Under the pieces are notes generated by a model. The model was given only the letters and a program-made list of their open reading frames with translations, had not been told where the DNA came from and did not search any database. Source: AP-15 sp963787425 (GTDB taxonomy: Bacteria; Pseudomonadota; Alphaproteobacteria; ATCC43930; CGMCC-115725). From it: DNA of 64,000 bases. Of the stretch, positions 53,578 to 61,907 are shown one piece after another. Where the stretch lies: NCBI GenBank assembly GCA_963787425.1, contig CAWBCV010000001.1, positions 1,178,001 to 1,242,000 of the forward strand. Reading direction: 5' to 3'. Every line of letters begins with the position of its first letter. Positions within the stretch are counted from its first letter, which is position 1. A program made the position numbers and the translations under genes.

Positions 53578-55193
53578 TCGCTTACGACCTGAGTGTTTGC
53601 ATTTTGTGAGCAGATTTGTCAGGCCAGAGCAGGAATGATGGTGTGTTCGGTGAGACGGCGGCCGGCAGCGATGGCGGCGCGGCCAGCGCGGGTGAGATAG
53701 TAGCGATAGGTACCGAGGACGCGTTTGATGACGCCGAGATGGCGCAGACGGGCGAGTTGTCGGGATAGGGTGGCGGGAGAGGATTGGCCGAGGAGCGGCA
53801 GTAGGTCGGCGCGGCGGAGACCGGCGATATTGAAGCCAGGACGCTGGAGGGCGGCGAGCAGGGTCTGTTCGGCGCGGCTGAAAAAGTTGAGGCCCTTGAG
53901 GTTTCGGCCTTTGAGCGGACGGGGTTGGGTGAGACGGTCGAGCGTCCGGATGCCAGCCGAGAAGTCGTCCAGACTGGAGAGGTATTCAAGGTAACGGCGA
54001 TTGCAGCTTAGCAAGATCTCACGCAAGTCCTTGAGGCTGTAGATGGTCTTTCTGACGGGGGCCAGGGCGCGAGTTGCCGGGCCTTGGCGATGTTCCACCT
54101 TGCGGTAGTGCTTGAAAGCGGAGACGTCGTTGGTGGTCGTCTCGATACGTAGGACGAGGCCGAATTTGTCGTAGATCTTGATCGAGGACTTACTGAAACG
54201 ATGCTTGACGCAGGTGCCCTCGATACGCGTGGTGAATTGGCTGCCGATCTCTTGGGCGAGTTGGGCAGTGATCTTGTGGCCGAGAAAGGTGGCGACGTGT
54301 TCGGCTTTGACGGTCAGGATGGCTTGCCGGGAAAGCTGTTCATAGAGGGGTTTGAGGATGGCCGGCGTGCGGAACACCAGATCAGTGGCGTATTCGACCT
54401 GCATGAAACTCCAGTGGTAGGACTGGGCGAAGACGTCGAGCACCGGACAGCACTGCTGGGCATAGTGATCGAGGATGCGATGCAGGTGGTCGGGCGAGAG
54501 GGTGTCGGCGAGGGCCTGCGCGCGCTCCCAGTCGTCAATGCGCAGAAAGGCGTTGTCGGCAAGGGTGAAACCGACGCCGGCGGCGGTGAGTTGGCGGGCC
54601 AGCCAGCTATGCCCATTGCAATAGAACTGCAGACGGAACGGGCACCAGGTCGGCACGCGCAGATAGATCAGGCCCAACTCGGCGTCGATGAAGTAGAAGT
54701 AGTAATGCAGGCATTTGCCAGTATCCGGCCGCAAGAAGGTGCGATGCGTGTGCTTGTCATGCCAGGGCTTGTAGGTGTGGCAGGCTTCCATCGCCGAGAT
54801 GATATGCACCAGGCCGGGACGGTCGCCGCGGACGACAAGCACCCTGGCGACGACGTCCTCCTTGCGGATGTGGTTCTTGGCAATGTGTTCGATGGTAATG
54901 CCAGCGGCACTCGCCAACTCGGCGGCGCGCTCGCGTACTCGATCGCGAAGTGGTTCGGCAAATCGCGGATAGTCGAAGATCCGGATCTGCCGCGCAGAAA
55001 GAAATCCCGTCATTCCCTTCGCGTAACAGGCTCCCGGCAGCGTGCCGGTGACGATGATCCGGTCATAGCAGGAGAGCACCCCGGCGAGGCGCTCGCGGTA
55101 ACGCTCCGTCAGCGGCTGCCTCAACCTCCCCTCCTGCTCCCCGCGTCTCCTGCGTCTATTTTAACCTGTTTGGTTCCGGCTTCGCCGGCTTAG
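53578..55193 (-). mobile_element. Copy 3 of the hairpin-ended element (array member)
   Basis: It has the same length, orientation and ends as copy 2 and abuts mini-element 1 on one side (CTTAG at 53573-53577) and mini-element 2 on the other (CTTAG at 55189-55193). The encoded protein is identical to that of copy 1. The surrounding array is full, mini, full, mini, each junction sharing one CTTAG. Confidence 0.85.
53619..55124 (-). CDS. Putative transposase/Rep of the mobile element, copy 3
   Basis: A 501-residue protein matching the copy 1 protein at every residue compared, including the C-terminal RLRHLG that differs in copy 2. It has the same TTG start and ribosome site. No domain of a known transposase class is recognised. 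Identity across three copies argues against a long-resident cellular gene family. Confidence 0.7.
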   Translation of the reverse strand: MRQPLTERYRERLAGVLSCYDRIIVTGTLPGACYAKGMTGFLSARQIRIFDYPRFAEPLRDRVRERAAELASAAGITIEHIAKNHIRKEDVVARVLVVRGDRPGLVHIISAMEACHTYKPWHDKHTHRTFLRPDTGKCLHYYFYFIDAELGLIYLRVPTWCPFRLQFYCNGHSWLARQLTAAGVGFTLADNAFLRIDDWERAQALADTLSPDHLHRILDHYAQQCCPVLDVFAQSYHWSFMQVEYATDLVFRTPAILKPLYEQLSRQAILTVKAEHVATFLGHKITAQLAQEIGSQFTTRIEGTCVKHRFSKSSIKIYDKFGLVLRIETTTNDVSAFKHYRKVEHRQGPATRALAPVRKTIYSLKDLREILLSCNRRYLEYLSSLDDFSAGIRTLDRLTQPRPLKGRNLKGLNFFSRAEQTLLAALQRPGFNIAGLRRADLLPLLGQSSPATLSRQLARLRHLGVIKRVLGTYRYYLTRAGRAAIAAGRRLTEHTIIPALA

Positions 55194-55432
55194 TCTCTTA
55201 CGAGCTGACTCGCGACAACACGTGCGAAGAATTCTTGTGGCCGGAATCGCGGAGGAGTGCAACCATGGGCGTGCTGAAAAGCGTTGAACCCACAGGGTTC
55301 TTGGCCTTCGCACCCGCGTTTGCGAGAACAAACTGGGCGGATGTGAATTGGCGGATCATCCAAAATTGCCGGTACCGCCGAGGAAGAGTTTTGTCTTCGG
55401 CCGCCTGTTTGGTTCCGGCCTTGCCGGCTTAG
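55194..55432. mobile_element. Mini-element 2, 239 bp
   Basis: It matches mini-element 1 except for two compensating one-base indels near the start and four substitutions further in (for example gtaaatcgg against gtgaattgg). The ends are the same. The plus-strand short frame is conserved (MGVLKSVEPTGFLAF) with Arg-to-Trp and Lys-to-Arg changes. It lies directly upstream of the pentapeptide gene, whose ATG is 19 bases beyond the last CTTAG. Confidence 0.65.
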
Positions 55433-55450
55433 GTGTAAGAAGATCGCACC

Positions 55451-56236
55451 ATGGGCGAGACCGACAGACCGCAATCACCCTTTGCCGGAATGGCCGACCT
55501 TTCGGCCCGAACACCTCTCCGGGTGCTTTCGCCCGACGAGATCGAGCGGATGCTGGCGGAGCACCGGCTCTACCTGGAGACAGAATATCACCAAGGCCAC
55601 CGCGCGAATTTCTCATCGGCCGATCTGACCGGGCAAGATTTCTCAGGGCTCAATCTGCGCGGAATCAAGATGGACCGCGCCTTGCTTAGCAGGGCTGACT
55701 TCACGGGAGCTCATCTCCAAAGTGCAAACCTGACCGGCACCATTGCAGAGCGGGCGTACTTCGATCGTGCGGATTTATCCCGGGCGCGCCTAAGCGGGCT
55801 CGTCTCGGCCAGCCTCGAGGACGCCTGTCTAGCCAAAGCTGAGATGGAGTTCGCGCTGATGGCCAACGTGACGCTGCGTGGCGCCTGCTTGCGTGAAGCG
55901 GACATGAGCGGCGCTCAGCTCGATGCCGCCTTGCTCATCGGGACGGACCTCCGTAAGGCGAACCTGCGTGGCGCCGGATTCCGTCATGCGAAGCTGGACG
56001 CGGCCGACCTCCGTGAAGCCCGGCTCGGGGGTGCCTTCCTGGTCGGAGCGTCGCTGCGCGGTGCGGATTTGCGCGGTGCGTATCTACGATTGGCAAAGCT
56101 GGACAGTGCGGATCTGTCCGATGTCAATCTGGACGGCGTGGAAGGCCTGACGCAGGGTCAGCTCAATCGGACCCACTGCAACAGCGGGACAAGGCTCCCC
56201 GCAGGCCTAACAGGGGTAGAAGATGTCAAACGATGA
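55451..56236 (+). CDS. Pentapeptide-repeat protein, 261 residues
   Basis: After a 50-residue N-terminal region with a helical segment (SPDEIERMLAEHRLYLE), the protein is a run of A(D/N)Lxx repeats from about residue 57 (SSADLTGQDFSGLNLRG) to about residue 230, enough for several turns of the quadrilateral beta-helix. Such folds can mimic DNA, as in MfpA/Qnr, or act as structural modules; nothing here points to gyrase protection specifically. The ribosome site is weak, and the element array lies 19 bases upstream, so its original promoter has probably been displaced. The 3' end overlaps the next gene by 14 bp. Confidence 0.88.
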   Translation: MGETDRPQSPFAGMADLSARTPLRVLSPDEIERMLAEHRLYLETEYHQGHRANFSSADLTGQDFSGLNLRGIKMDRALLSRADFTGAHLQSANLTGTIAERAYFDRADLSRARLSGLVSASLEDACLAKAEMEFALMANVTLRGACLREADMSGAQLDAALLIGTDLRKANLRGAGFRHAKLDAADLREARLGGAFLVGASLRGADLRGAYLRLAKLDSADLSDVNLDGVEGLTQGQLNRTHCNSGTRLPAGLTGVEDVKR

Positions 56237-56612
56237 GCATGTCGCGATGCTCGCCCGCGGCGCTGCAGCGTGGAATGAGTGGCGGGCAAAACACGACGAG
56301 GTGCCGGACTTATCTCGGGCCGGTCTGCGAGGGCTCGATTTGAGCGGGTTCGATCTATCGCGGGCAGATCTTCGGGGCGCCGATCTCCGGGGGACGAACC
56401 TGAGCGGGGCGAATTTGTCGGATGCGCATCTGGACGGCGCGAACCTCTTCAAAGCGGGACTCGATGGCGCCGATCTCGCCGGGGCTTTTTTGAATGGAGC
56501 CCAATTCTTGAACTGCGCTCAGCTCATAGTCACCCGGAACTGGCAATCAGCCTTCCGCGATGACGCGCTTGCCTGTGGCGCCTCTATTCCGGACAGAATG
56601 CCTTCGGAATAG
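56223..56612 (+). CDS. Pentapeptide-repeat protein, 129 residues
   Basis: A short protein with a 35-residue leader (NDEHVAMLARGAAAWNEWRAKH, an alpha helix common before pentapeptide domains) and about 11 repeats such as LDLSGFDLSRADLRGADLRG and ANLSGANLSDAHLDG, capped by a C-terminal segment with two Cys. It overlaps the first pentapeptide gene by 14 bp, indicating coupled translation and probably a joint product. The function is unknown. Confidence 0.88.
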   Translation: MSNDEHVAMLARGAAAWNEWRAKHDEVPDLSRAGLRGLDLSGFDLSRADLRGADLRGTNLSGANLSDAHLDGANLFKAGLDGADLAGAFLNGAQFLNCAQLIVTRNWQSAFRDDALACGASIPDRMPSE

Positions 56613-56714
56613 GTTGCCGACGACTCGACGGGGTCGGATCATTGCCTCTACGCCCAGGGGGATCCGGAAGATATCGGATAAGAGATCATCGGAGAAAGAA
56701 TAACAGATCGGGAC

Positions 56715-58316
56715 TTGAAGCCGAGCCAGAGTGGGGTATTCGATGCGGTGATCGTCGGCGCCGGTTTCGCTGGCATGTACATGTTGCATCGCCTACGCGG
56801 AATGGGCCTTTCCGTGCGTGTCTTCGAGGCCGGGAGCGGTGTTGGGGGCACCTGGTATTGGAACCGCTACCCAGGTGCGCGCTGCGACGTGGAGAGCATG
56901 CAGTATTCTTATCAGTTCTCGGAGGAGCTCCAGCAGGAGTGGGTTTGGTCCGAGCGATATGCGCCGCAGCCGGAAATCTTGCGTTACGTCAACCATGTGG
57001 CAGACCGGTTTGACCTGCGCCGCGACATTCAGTTCAACACGCGGGTGCATTCGGCGACCTTTGACGAGGTCGAAGACCGCTGGGTTCTTGAAGTCGGCGA
57101 CGGCGAGCGGGTGACGGGAACCCATTGCATCATGGCGACCGGATGCCTGTCGTCGGCCAACATGCCCAAATTCGCGGGCATCGACGCCTTTCTGGGCGAG
57201 ACCTACCACACCGGCCATTGGCCGCATGAGGGCGTGGACTTCAGCGGCAAGCGCGTCGGGGTCATTGGGACAGGCTCCTCGGCTATCCAGTCGATCCCGA
57301 TCATTGCCCAGCAAGCAGCGCATCTCTATGTCTTCCAGCGGACTCCAAACTACACCATCCCGGCACACAACGGGCCGCTGGACCCGGCCTACCAGGCGGC
57401 GGTGAAGGCTGACTACGCGGGATTACGGGCGCGGGCGAAACAGACCGTTCCGGGCATCGATTTCAATTTTAACATGGAGTCCGCCTTGGCTGCGGATGAG
57501 GAGGGACGCCAGCACGAGTTCGAGAAGCGCTGGACTTATGGCGGCCTCCCGTTCATAGGCGCGTTCGGTGACCTACTCTACAATCAGGCGGCCAATGACC
57601 TCGCGGCCGAGTTTGTTCGCGGCAAGATCCGAGAGATCGTGCACGATCCGGAGATCGCTAAGATGCTCTCGCCGCGCAACGTCATCGGCTGCAAGCGTCT
57701 CTGCGTCGATACCCGCTACTGGGAGACCTATAACCGCCAAAATGTCACCCTGATCGACGTCAGCGGCGAGCCGATCGAGGCGATCACGCCGGCTGGCATT
57801 CGGGCCAAGGATCAGGAATACGCAGTCGATGCGATCGTGTTCGCGACCGGCTTCGATGCGATGACCGGGGCGTTGTTGAAGATCGACATCCGTGGCACCG
57901 GCGGCCAAGCGCTCAAGGAAAAGTGGCGCGAGGGCCCGAAGACGTATCTCGGCCTCGGCATCGCGGGCTTCCCCAATCTCTTCACCATCACCGGGCCGGG
58001 CAGCCCCTCAGTGCTGACCAACATGCTGCCATCAATCGAGCAACACGTTGAATGGGTGGCCGATTGCATTGGGTATTTGCGCGAAGAGGGGCTCAGCCGC
58101 ATCGAGGCGCAGGCCGAGGCCGAGGAAAACTGGGTCGCGCATGTCCGCGAAGTCGCCGGTGGCTCGCTGCGCTCCACCTGCAGCTCCTGGTGTATCGGTG
58201 CCAACGTACCGGGCAAGCCGCGCGTATTCATGCCATACATCGGCGGCTTTCCGGCCTATGTGCAGAAGTGTGACGCAGTCGCGGCCAACGGTTACGGGGG
58301 TTTTGCCCTAGCTTAG
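56715..58316 (+). CDS. Baeyer-Villiger flavin monooxygenase
   Basis: A 533-residue type I BVMO. The FAD motif is GAGFAGMYMLHRL and the second Rossmann motif GTGSSAIQSIP binds NADPH. Between them sits the BVMO fingerprint FLGETYHTGHWP (FxGxxxHxxxWP). Family enzymes turn ketones into esters or lactones with NADPH and oxygen, for example cyclohexanone or phenylacetone monooxygenases. A TTG at 56715 is the apparent start with only a weak ribosome site. The MFS gene at 58365 is convergent; hydrolases elsewhere in the window could open a lactone product. Confidence 0.93.
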   Translation: MKPSQSGVFDAVIVGAGFAGMYMLHRLRGMGLSVRVFEAGSGVGGTWYWNRYPGARCDVESMQYSYQFSEELQQEWVWSERYAPQPEILRYVNHVADRFDLRRDIQFNTRVHSATFDEVEDRWVLEVGDGERVTGTHCIMATGCLSSANMPKFAGIDAFLGETYHTGHWPHEGVDFSGKRVGVIGTGSSAIQSIPIIAQQAAHLYVFQRTPNYTIPAHNGPLDPAYQAAVKADYAGLRARAKQTVPGIDFNFNMESALAADEEGRQHEFEKRWTYGGLPFIGAFGDLLYNQAANDLAAEFVRGKIREIVHDPEIAKMLSPRNVIGCKRLCVDTRYWETYNRQNVTLIDVSGEPIEAITPAGIRAKDQEYAVDAIVFATGFDAMTGALLKIDIRGTGGQALKEKWREGPKTYLGLGIAGFPNLFTITGPGSPSVLTNMLPSIEQHVEWVADCIGYLREEGLSRIEAQAEAEENWVAHVREVAGGSLRSTCSSWCIGANVPGKPRVFMPYIGGFPAYVQKCDAVAANGYGGFALA

Positions 58317-58364
58317 GTCACATCGGCGGTCGTCGTCCCGGTTAGCGCGGCCTGGGCGAGGCGA

Positions 58365-59639
58365 TCAGGTCCTTTGGCCGACGAAATCGGCAAGCTCCTT
58401 GCGGGTCGTTTCTCGAGCTACGAACAGAAACATCGGCACGAGCAGGAAGAATGAGAGGGCGAGGAGTGGCAGCGCCGCCGCGATCGAATGCGAGGTCGCG
58501 ATCCAGCCGACAATCGCCGGTGAAGACGCGGCCAATGCGCTGCCGAAGGTGAACGCCACGCCCACCGTCGTCCCGCGTATCTGGATCGGGAACAGTTCGG
58601 TGTTGTAGCCCAGGCCGGCGCCGAAGCTTCCCGTGATAAGGAAATTCAAGACCAATCCCACCCAGAATAGGCTCGACGGACTGTCGAGATACCCCAACAC
58701 GACAAGAAGGATTGAAGCCGGGAGCACGAAGCCGGGAATGACGTAACGGCGGCCAAACAGGTCGGAGAGCCAGCCGCAAAGGTAATACGCGAAGATCGCG
58801 CAGAACATCCAGATCGAGAGATAGCTCGCGGTGGTCTGAAAGCCGAGATGCTTTTCGTTGGCGAGGAATTGGGGCATCCAAGCCGACCAGCCAATCCAGG
58901 TGAACAGATAGAAAAAATACAGAAAGGTCGCAGTCAGCATCTCGCGGGGGTACTCGCGCACCGGCGACCAGATATGAAGGCGCTTCTTCAGCCCTTCCCT
59001 CACCATTGCCCTAGTGACCCGCTCGAAACGTGGGCTCTCCTTGACACCCAGCCGGACCCAGAAAACCAGCAGAGCCGGCAGGATTCCGAGCCAATAGAGA
59101 GACCGCCATCCCCACAGCGGCACGACAACGAGAGCCGTCAGAGAGCACAACATGTAACCGAACGGGTAGCCGCCGACGAGACCGCCAAGCGCGGTGGCAC
59201 GCCATTTCGTCGGTGCGGTCTCGCTGACCATGATCATGCCGACCGGTGTTTCGCCTTGCAGCGTGATGCGGGTGATCGAGGTGAAGATCAGCAGCTGCAG
59301 CGGCCCTTGCGCAAAGCCGGTGAGACCGGTGAACAGCGAATAACCGAGGATCGTCAGAACGAGGACGGGCCTGCGGCCGTACAAATCAGCGAGTGTCGGA
59401 AAGACGAAGATTCCGATCAAACCCACCCAACGGGATACTGTCGTAATATTCCCGATTGTCGCCGGCGCTATGCCCCACTCCTTGATGAGCAGCGGCGTCA
59501 CCAACTGCATTATCGTCGCCTCATAAATGTCGAAAGCGAAGCCGAGCATACAGATCGCCCACACCGTGACGCTGTATGCGGTCCACCGATCTGCTGCTAC
59601 TTGTGGACTGGCTGTTTCGGCCGACGACAACTGAGCCAT
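58365..59639 (-). CDS. MFS transporter, aromatic acid/sugar symporter type
   Basis: A 424-residue inner-membrane carrier with about 12 hydrophobic helices. The loop 2-3 motif is LADLYGRRPVLV and its second copy is LSDLFGRRYVIPG. Helix 1 carries the acidic residue of the aromatic-acid:H+ group in GFAFDIYEATIMQLVTP. The C-terminal RKELADFVG resembles the RKELDAISV tail of the MFS at 11416, so they are paralogues. It is convergent with the BVMO gene and may import its substrate. Confidence 0.9.
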   Translation of the reverse strand: MAQLSSAETASPQVAADRWTAYSVTVWAICMLGFAFDIYEATIMQLVTPLLIKEWGIAPATIGNITTVSRWVGLIGIFVFPTLADLYGRRPVLVLTILGYSLFTGLTGFAQGPLQLLIFTSITRITLQGETPVGMIMVSETAPTKWRATALGGLVGGYPFGYMLCSLTALVVVPLWGWRSLYWLGILPALLVFWVRLGVKESPRFERVTRAMVREGLKKRLHIWSPVREYPREMLTATFLYFFYLFTWIGWSAWMPQFLANEKHLGFQTTASYLSIWMFCAIFAYYLCGWLSDLFGRRYVIPGFVLPASILLVVLGYLDSPSSLFWVGLVLNFLITGSFGAGLGYNTELFPIQIRGTTVGVAFTFGSALAASSPAIVGWIATSHSIAAALPLLALSFFLLVPMFLFVARETTRKELADFVGQRT

Positions 59640-59728
59640 CGATGCCTCCCCCTTCGAAGCGCTGGTGCGACGGTCAGCCTCCGGTGAGCTGAGCCCAGCC
59701 GGTATCAGCGCCGGCGCCTAATACAACA

Positions 59729-60241
59729 TCACCCAACGCTGCCGCGTCCAGGATCGGATGAACTTAGAGGTTTAGCCCCTTTATAGACGCACAGCGGCTT
59801 GCGCATGAAGACGCGATCAAAGCCGGCCTCGGTGCCGCGTCCCGTCTCTTGATATCCGATTGATGCGTAGAGACGCTGATTTTCCACCATTGTTTGATGT
59901 GTGTAGAGTCGGATTTCGCGATAGCCGCGCCGCAACGCCTCGGCCTCCGCGAATGCGAGCAGCCGGCGGCCCAACCCTAAGCCGTGGCGAGCGGGGGAGA
60001 CCGCGATATTGTCGAGGAGCAGATAGTTTGGCGCGGGCAGCAGCACGATGATGGCGGCTATCACAGCCCCTTCCTCAAGCACCCATACCACGCCCTCCGA
60101 GACGCGCGCCCCATAGTCATCGAGCATCGGCCCCGGCGGCCTGCCTATGCGGGCGATGTAGTGCCGGTAGGCCTGGTCCACGATGTCCGCAATGGCAGGG
60201 ACATCCTCAGTGCTCGCGGCTCGGATCTGAGGTTCTTCCAT
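59729..60241 (-). CDS. GNAT-family N-acetyltransferase
   Basis: A 170-residue acetyltransferase. The acetyl-CoA-binding motif A is LLLDNIAVSPARHGLGLGRRLLAFAE (the GLGxGxxLL pyrophosphate loop), followed by the typical tail LYTHQTMVENQRLYASIGYQE. The target is unknown. ATG 60241 is preferred to longer upstream frames because the similarity begins at EEPQIRAASTEDV. It overlaps the end of the GFA gene by 35 bp on the same strand, so the two are co-transcribed. Confidence 0.88.
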   Translation of the reverse strand: MEEPQIRAASTEDVPAIADIVDQAYRHYIARIGRPPGPMLDDYGARVSEGVVWVLEEGAVIAAIIVLLPAPNYLLLDNIAVSPARHGLGLGRRLLAFAEAEALRRGYREIRLYTHQTMVENQRLYASIGYQETGRGTEAGFDRVFMRKPLCVYKGAKPLSSSDPGRGSVG

Positions 60242-60695
60242 AGTTGTTTCCCGATTCTGGAGGTGTAGCTGTTTCGCCCTTGTCGGCCGCCGGGACGGTG
60301 GCGAGCGCATCCACCCAAGGCAGTGCAGACCGCCGCCAGATCTGCCGCCGCGGGGCGAAGGCGGTGCGCTGAATGATCGTACCGACGCGCAAGCCGTAGA
60401 TCCGCGGATTGTCCACTGCGCAGGCATAGATCGGGGTGCCGCAAGTGCCGCAGAAGGCGTGGAGGCGTTTGTTGCCGTTTTCGGCAGTCTTGATACAAGT
60501 CTTCGGTGTGCCCCGAAGCACAAAATGCTCGGCGGATGCCGGGATGTTCATGCGAAAAGCCGACCCAGAGAGCGTCTGGCAATCGGTGCAGTGCCAGATG
60601 TGGAGCGCATCGGGATCGACCTCCGCCTCGAAGGTGATCTCGCCGCAATGACAACGTCCGTCGACTTCATAGTTTTCCCCGTGAGTACTGTGCAA
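60207..60695 (-). CDS. GFA (CENP-V) family zinc protein
   Basis: A 162-residue protein with the glutathione-dependent formaldehyde-activating/CENP-V fold. Zinc ligands are seen as GRCHCGEITFEA, WHCTDCQTLSGS and FCGTCGTPIY. Members of this group are detoxifying or structural zinc proteins; the formaldehyde activity has been proven only for a few. The C-terminus overlaps the start of the GNAT gene. It diverges from the ICL/PEP-mutase-family gene at 60949. Confidence 0.88.
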   Translation of the reverse strand: MHSTHGENYEVDGRCHCGEITFEAEVDPDALHIWHCTDCQTLSGSAFRMNIPASAEHFVLRGTPKTCIKTAENGNKRLHAFCGTCGTPIYACAVDNPRIYGLRVGTIIQRTAFAPRRQIWRRSALPWVDALATVPAADKGETATPPESGNNYGRTSDPSREH

Positions 60696-60948
60696 GATTT
60701 ATCTGCAGATCTTTCCTTATCCGATCATAATCGCTGCTGCGTTCGGGATCAGCAGATCGGATACGGCGCTGCTCCGGAGGACCATCGAGCCAGGCGACAG
60801 AGCGCTCGCAGCCTCCTGATCCTCCTAAAAAACGAAATCGTTTCGCATTCTGAGGGGCTGGGACGCGGCTCCACTATGCGGAGATGAAGAATTTGGATGA
60901 TCTGCGATGGTCTTTCGCCGAAGATCTCTGCCGAAGGGGCGCACAACC

Positions 60949-61878
60949 ATGAGCGAAAAACCACGATCAAAATCCGCGCGCCTGCAGGAGCTGATCCATC
61001 GCCGGGACAAGGTTCTGGCTGTCTTGCACCCGCCGACTGCGGCGCATGCCCGGATAATGGAGAAGGCCGGTTGCGAAGCTTTGTTCGTGGGTACCGGCGG
61101 GGTCGTCGGTGCCTACACCGGTCTTGCCGATGTCGGCACCGCCACGATGATAGAATGCGTGACGATCGGTGGGTGGATAGCCGACAGCGTGTCGATCCCG
61201 GTGATCATGGACGGCGACACCGGTCGCGGCGGCATCATGGCTGTGCGCCGCGTGGTGCGGGAGTGCATCCGCGCCGGCATTGCCGGGATTCGCATCGACG
61301 ACCAGCCGATCGAGAGCAAGCGTAAGACGCAGAGCGCCGGCGTCGAGGTCGTGCCGCTCGATCAGGCGATTGCGCGCTACCGGGCAGCTGTTGACATGAA
61401 GAACGAGCTCGACCCGAATTTCGTCGTGATGGCGCAGTGCTACGCTCGCGATGCCTCAGACGGCACGCTGGAGGACACGATCGCGCGGTTGCGGGCTTAC
61501 CAGGAGGAGGCCGGCGTCGACTGGGTCCAGTTCGAGTCGCCCCATTCGATCGACGAAATCAAAGCAGCCCGCGCCGCCATCACAGGGCCGTTTTCCTTCA
61601 TGAAGGGGAAGCTCGGCCGTTATCTCGATCTCGACGAGCACCTGGCGCTCGGCGTCACCATCGCCTGGTATCCCGGTTTCACCCACCACGTCACCTGGGC
61701 GGCGCTGTGGGACTTCATGACCGCGTTCCAGTCCGGCGGCGTGAAGGCTTGGGACGCCTTTGTCGAAGGCCGCCGCGATCGGCCTTATCCCGTACCCGAA
61801 GTGCCGGACGATGGCGAAGGCGGCGCAAAGCAGCGAGCTCTCGAGGAACGCTACTTTTCAGCTGATCGGCGCCGTTAG
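60949..61878 (+). CDS. Isocitrate lyase/PEP mutase-family enzyme, oxaloacetate decarboxylase-like
   Basis: A 309-residue protein. The metal-binding motif is VIMDGDTGRGG, and the following catalytic loop reads GIRIDDQPIESKRKTQSAG, where Cys- and His-bearing lyases of the family have KRCGH; here Lys-Thr-Gln-Ser takes its place, so it is probably a hydrolase or decarboxylase rather than isocitrate lyase. It may split a C-C bond in a 2-hydroxy-3-oxo acid. ATG 60949 follows an AAGGGG site. The next gene, an amidohydrolase, begins 29 bases later. Confidence 0.85.
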   Translation: MSEKPRSKSARLQELIHRRDKVLAVLHPPTAAHARIMEKAGCEALFVGTGGVVGAYTGLADVGTATMIECVTIGGWIADSVSIPVIMDGDTGRGGIMAVRRVVRECIRAGIAGIRIDDQPIESKRKTQSAGVEVVPLDQAIARYRAAVDMKNELDPNFVVMAQCYARDASDGTLEDTIARLRAYQEEAGVDWVQFESPHSIDEIKAARAAITGPFSFMKGKLGRYLDLDEHLALGVTIAWYPGFTHHVTWAALWDFMTAFQSGGVKAWDAFVEGRRDRPYPVPEVPDDGEGGAKQRALEERYFSADRRR

Positions 61879-61907
61879 GTCTTAAAATCCATTCGAAGGG
61901 GTGCGCG

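Noticed and set aside
51719..55432. CRISPR-like interpretation of the alternating array
   Set aside because: Units are 1,616 and 239 bp with transposase genes, not short repeats and spacers, and no cas genes are present.
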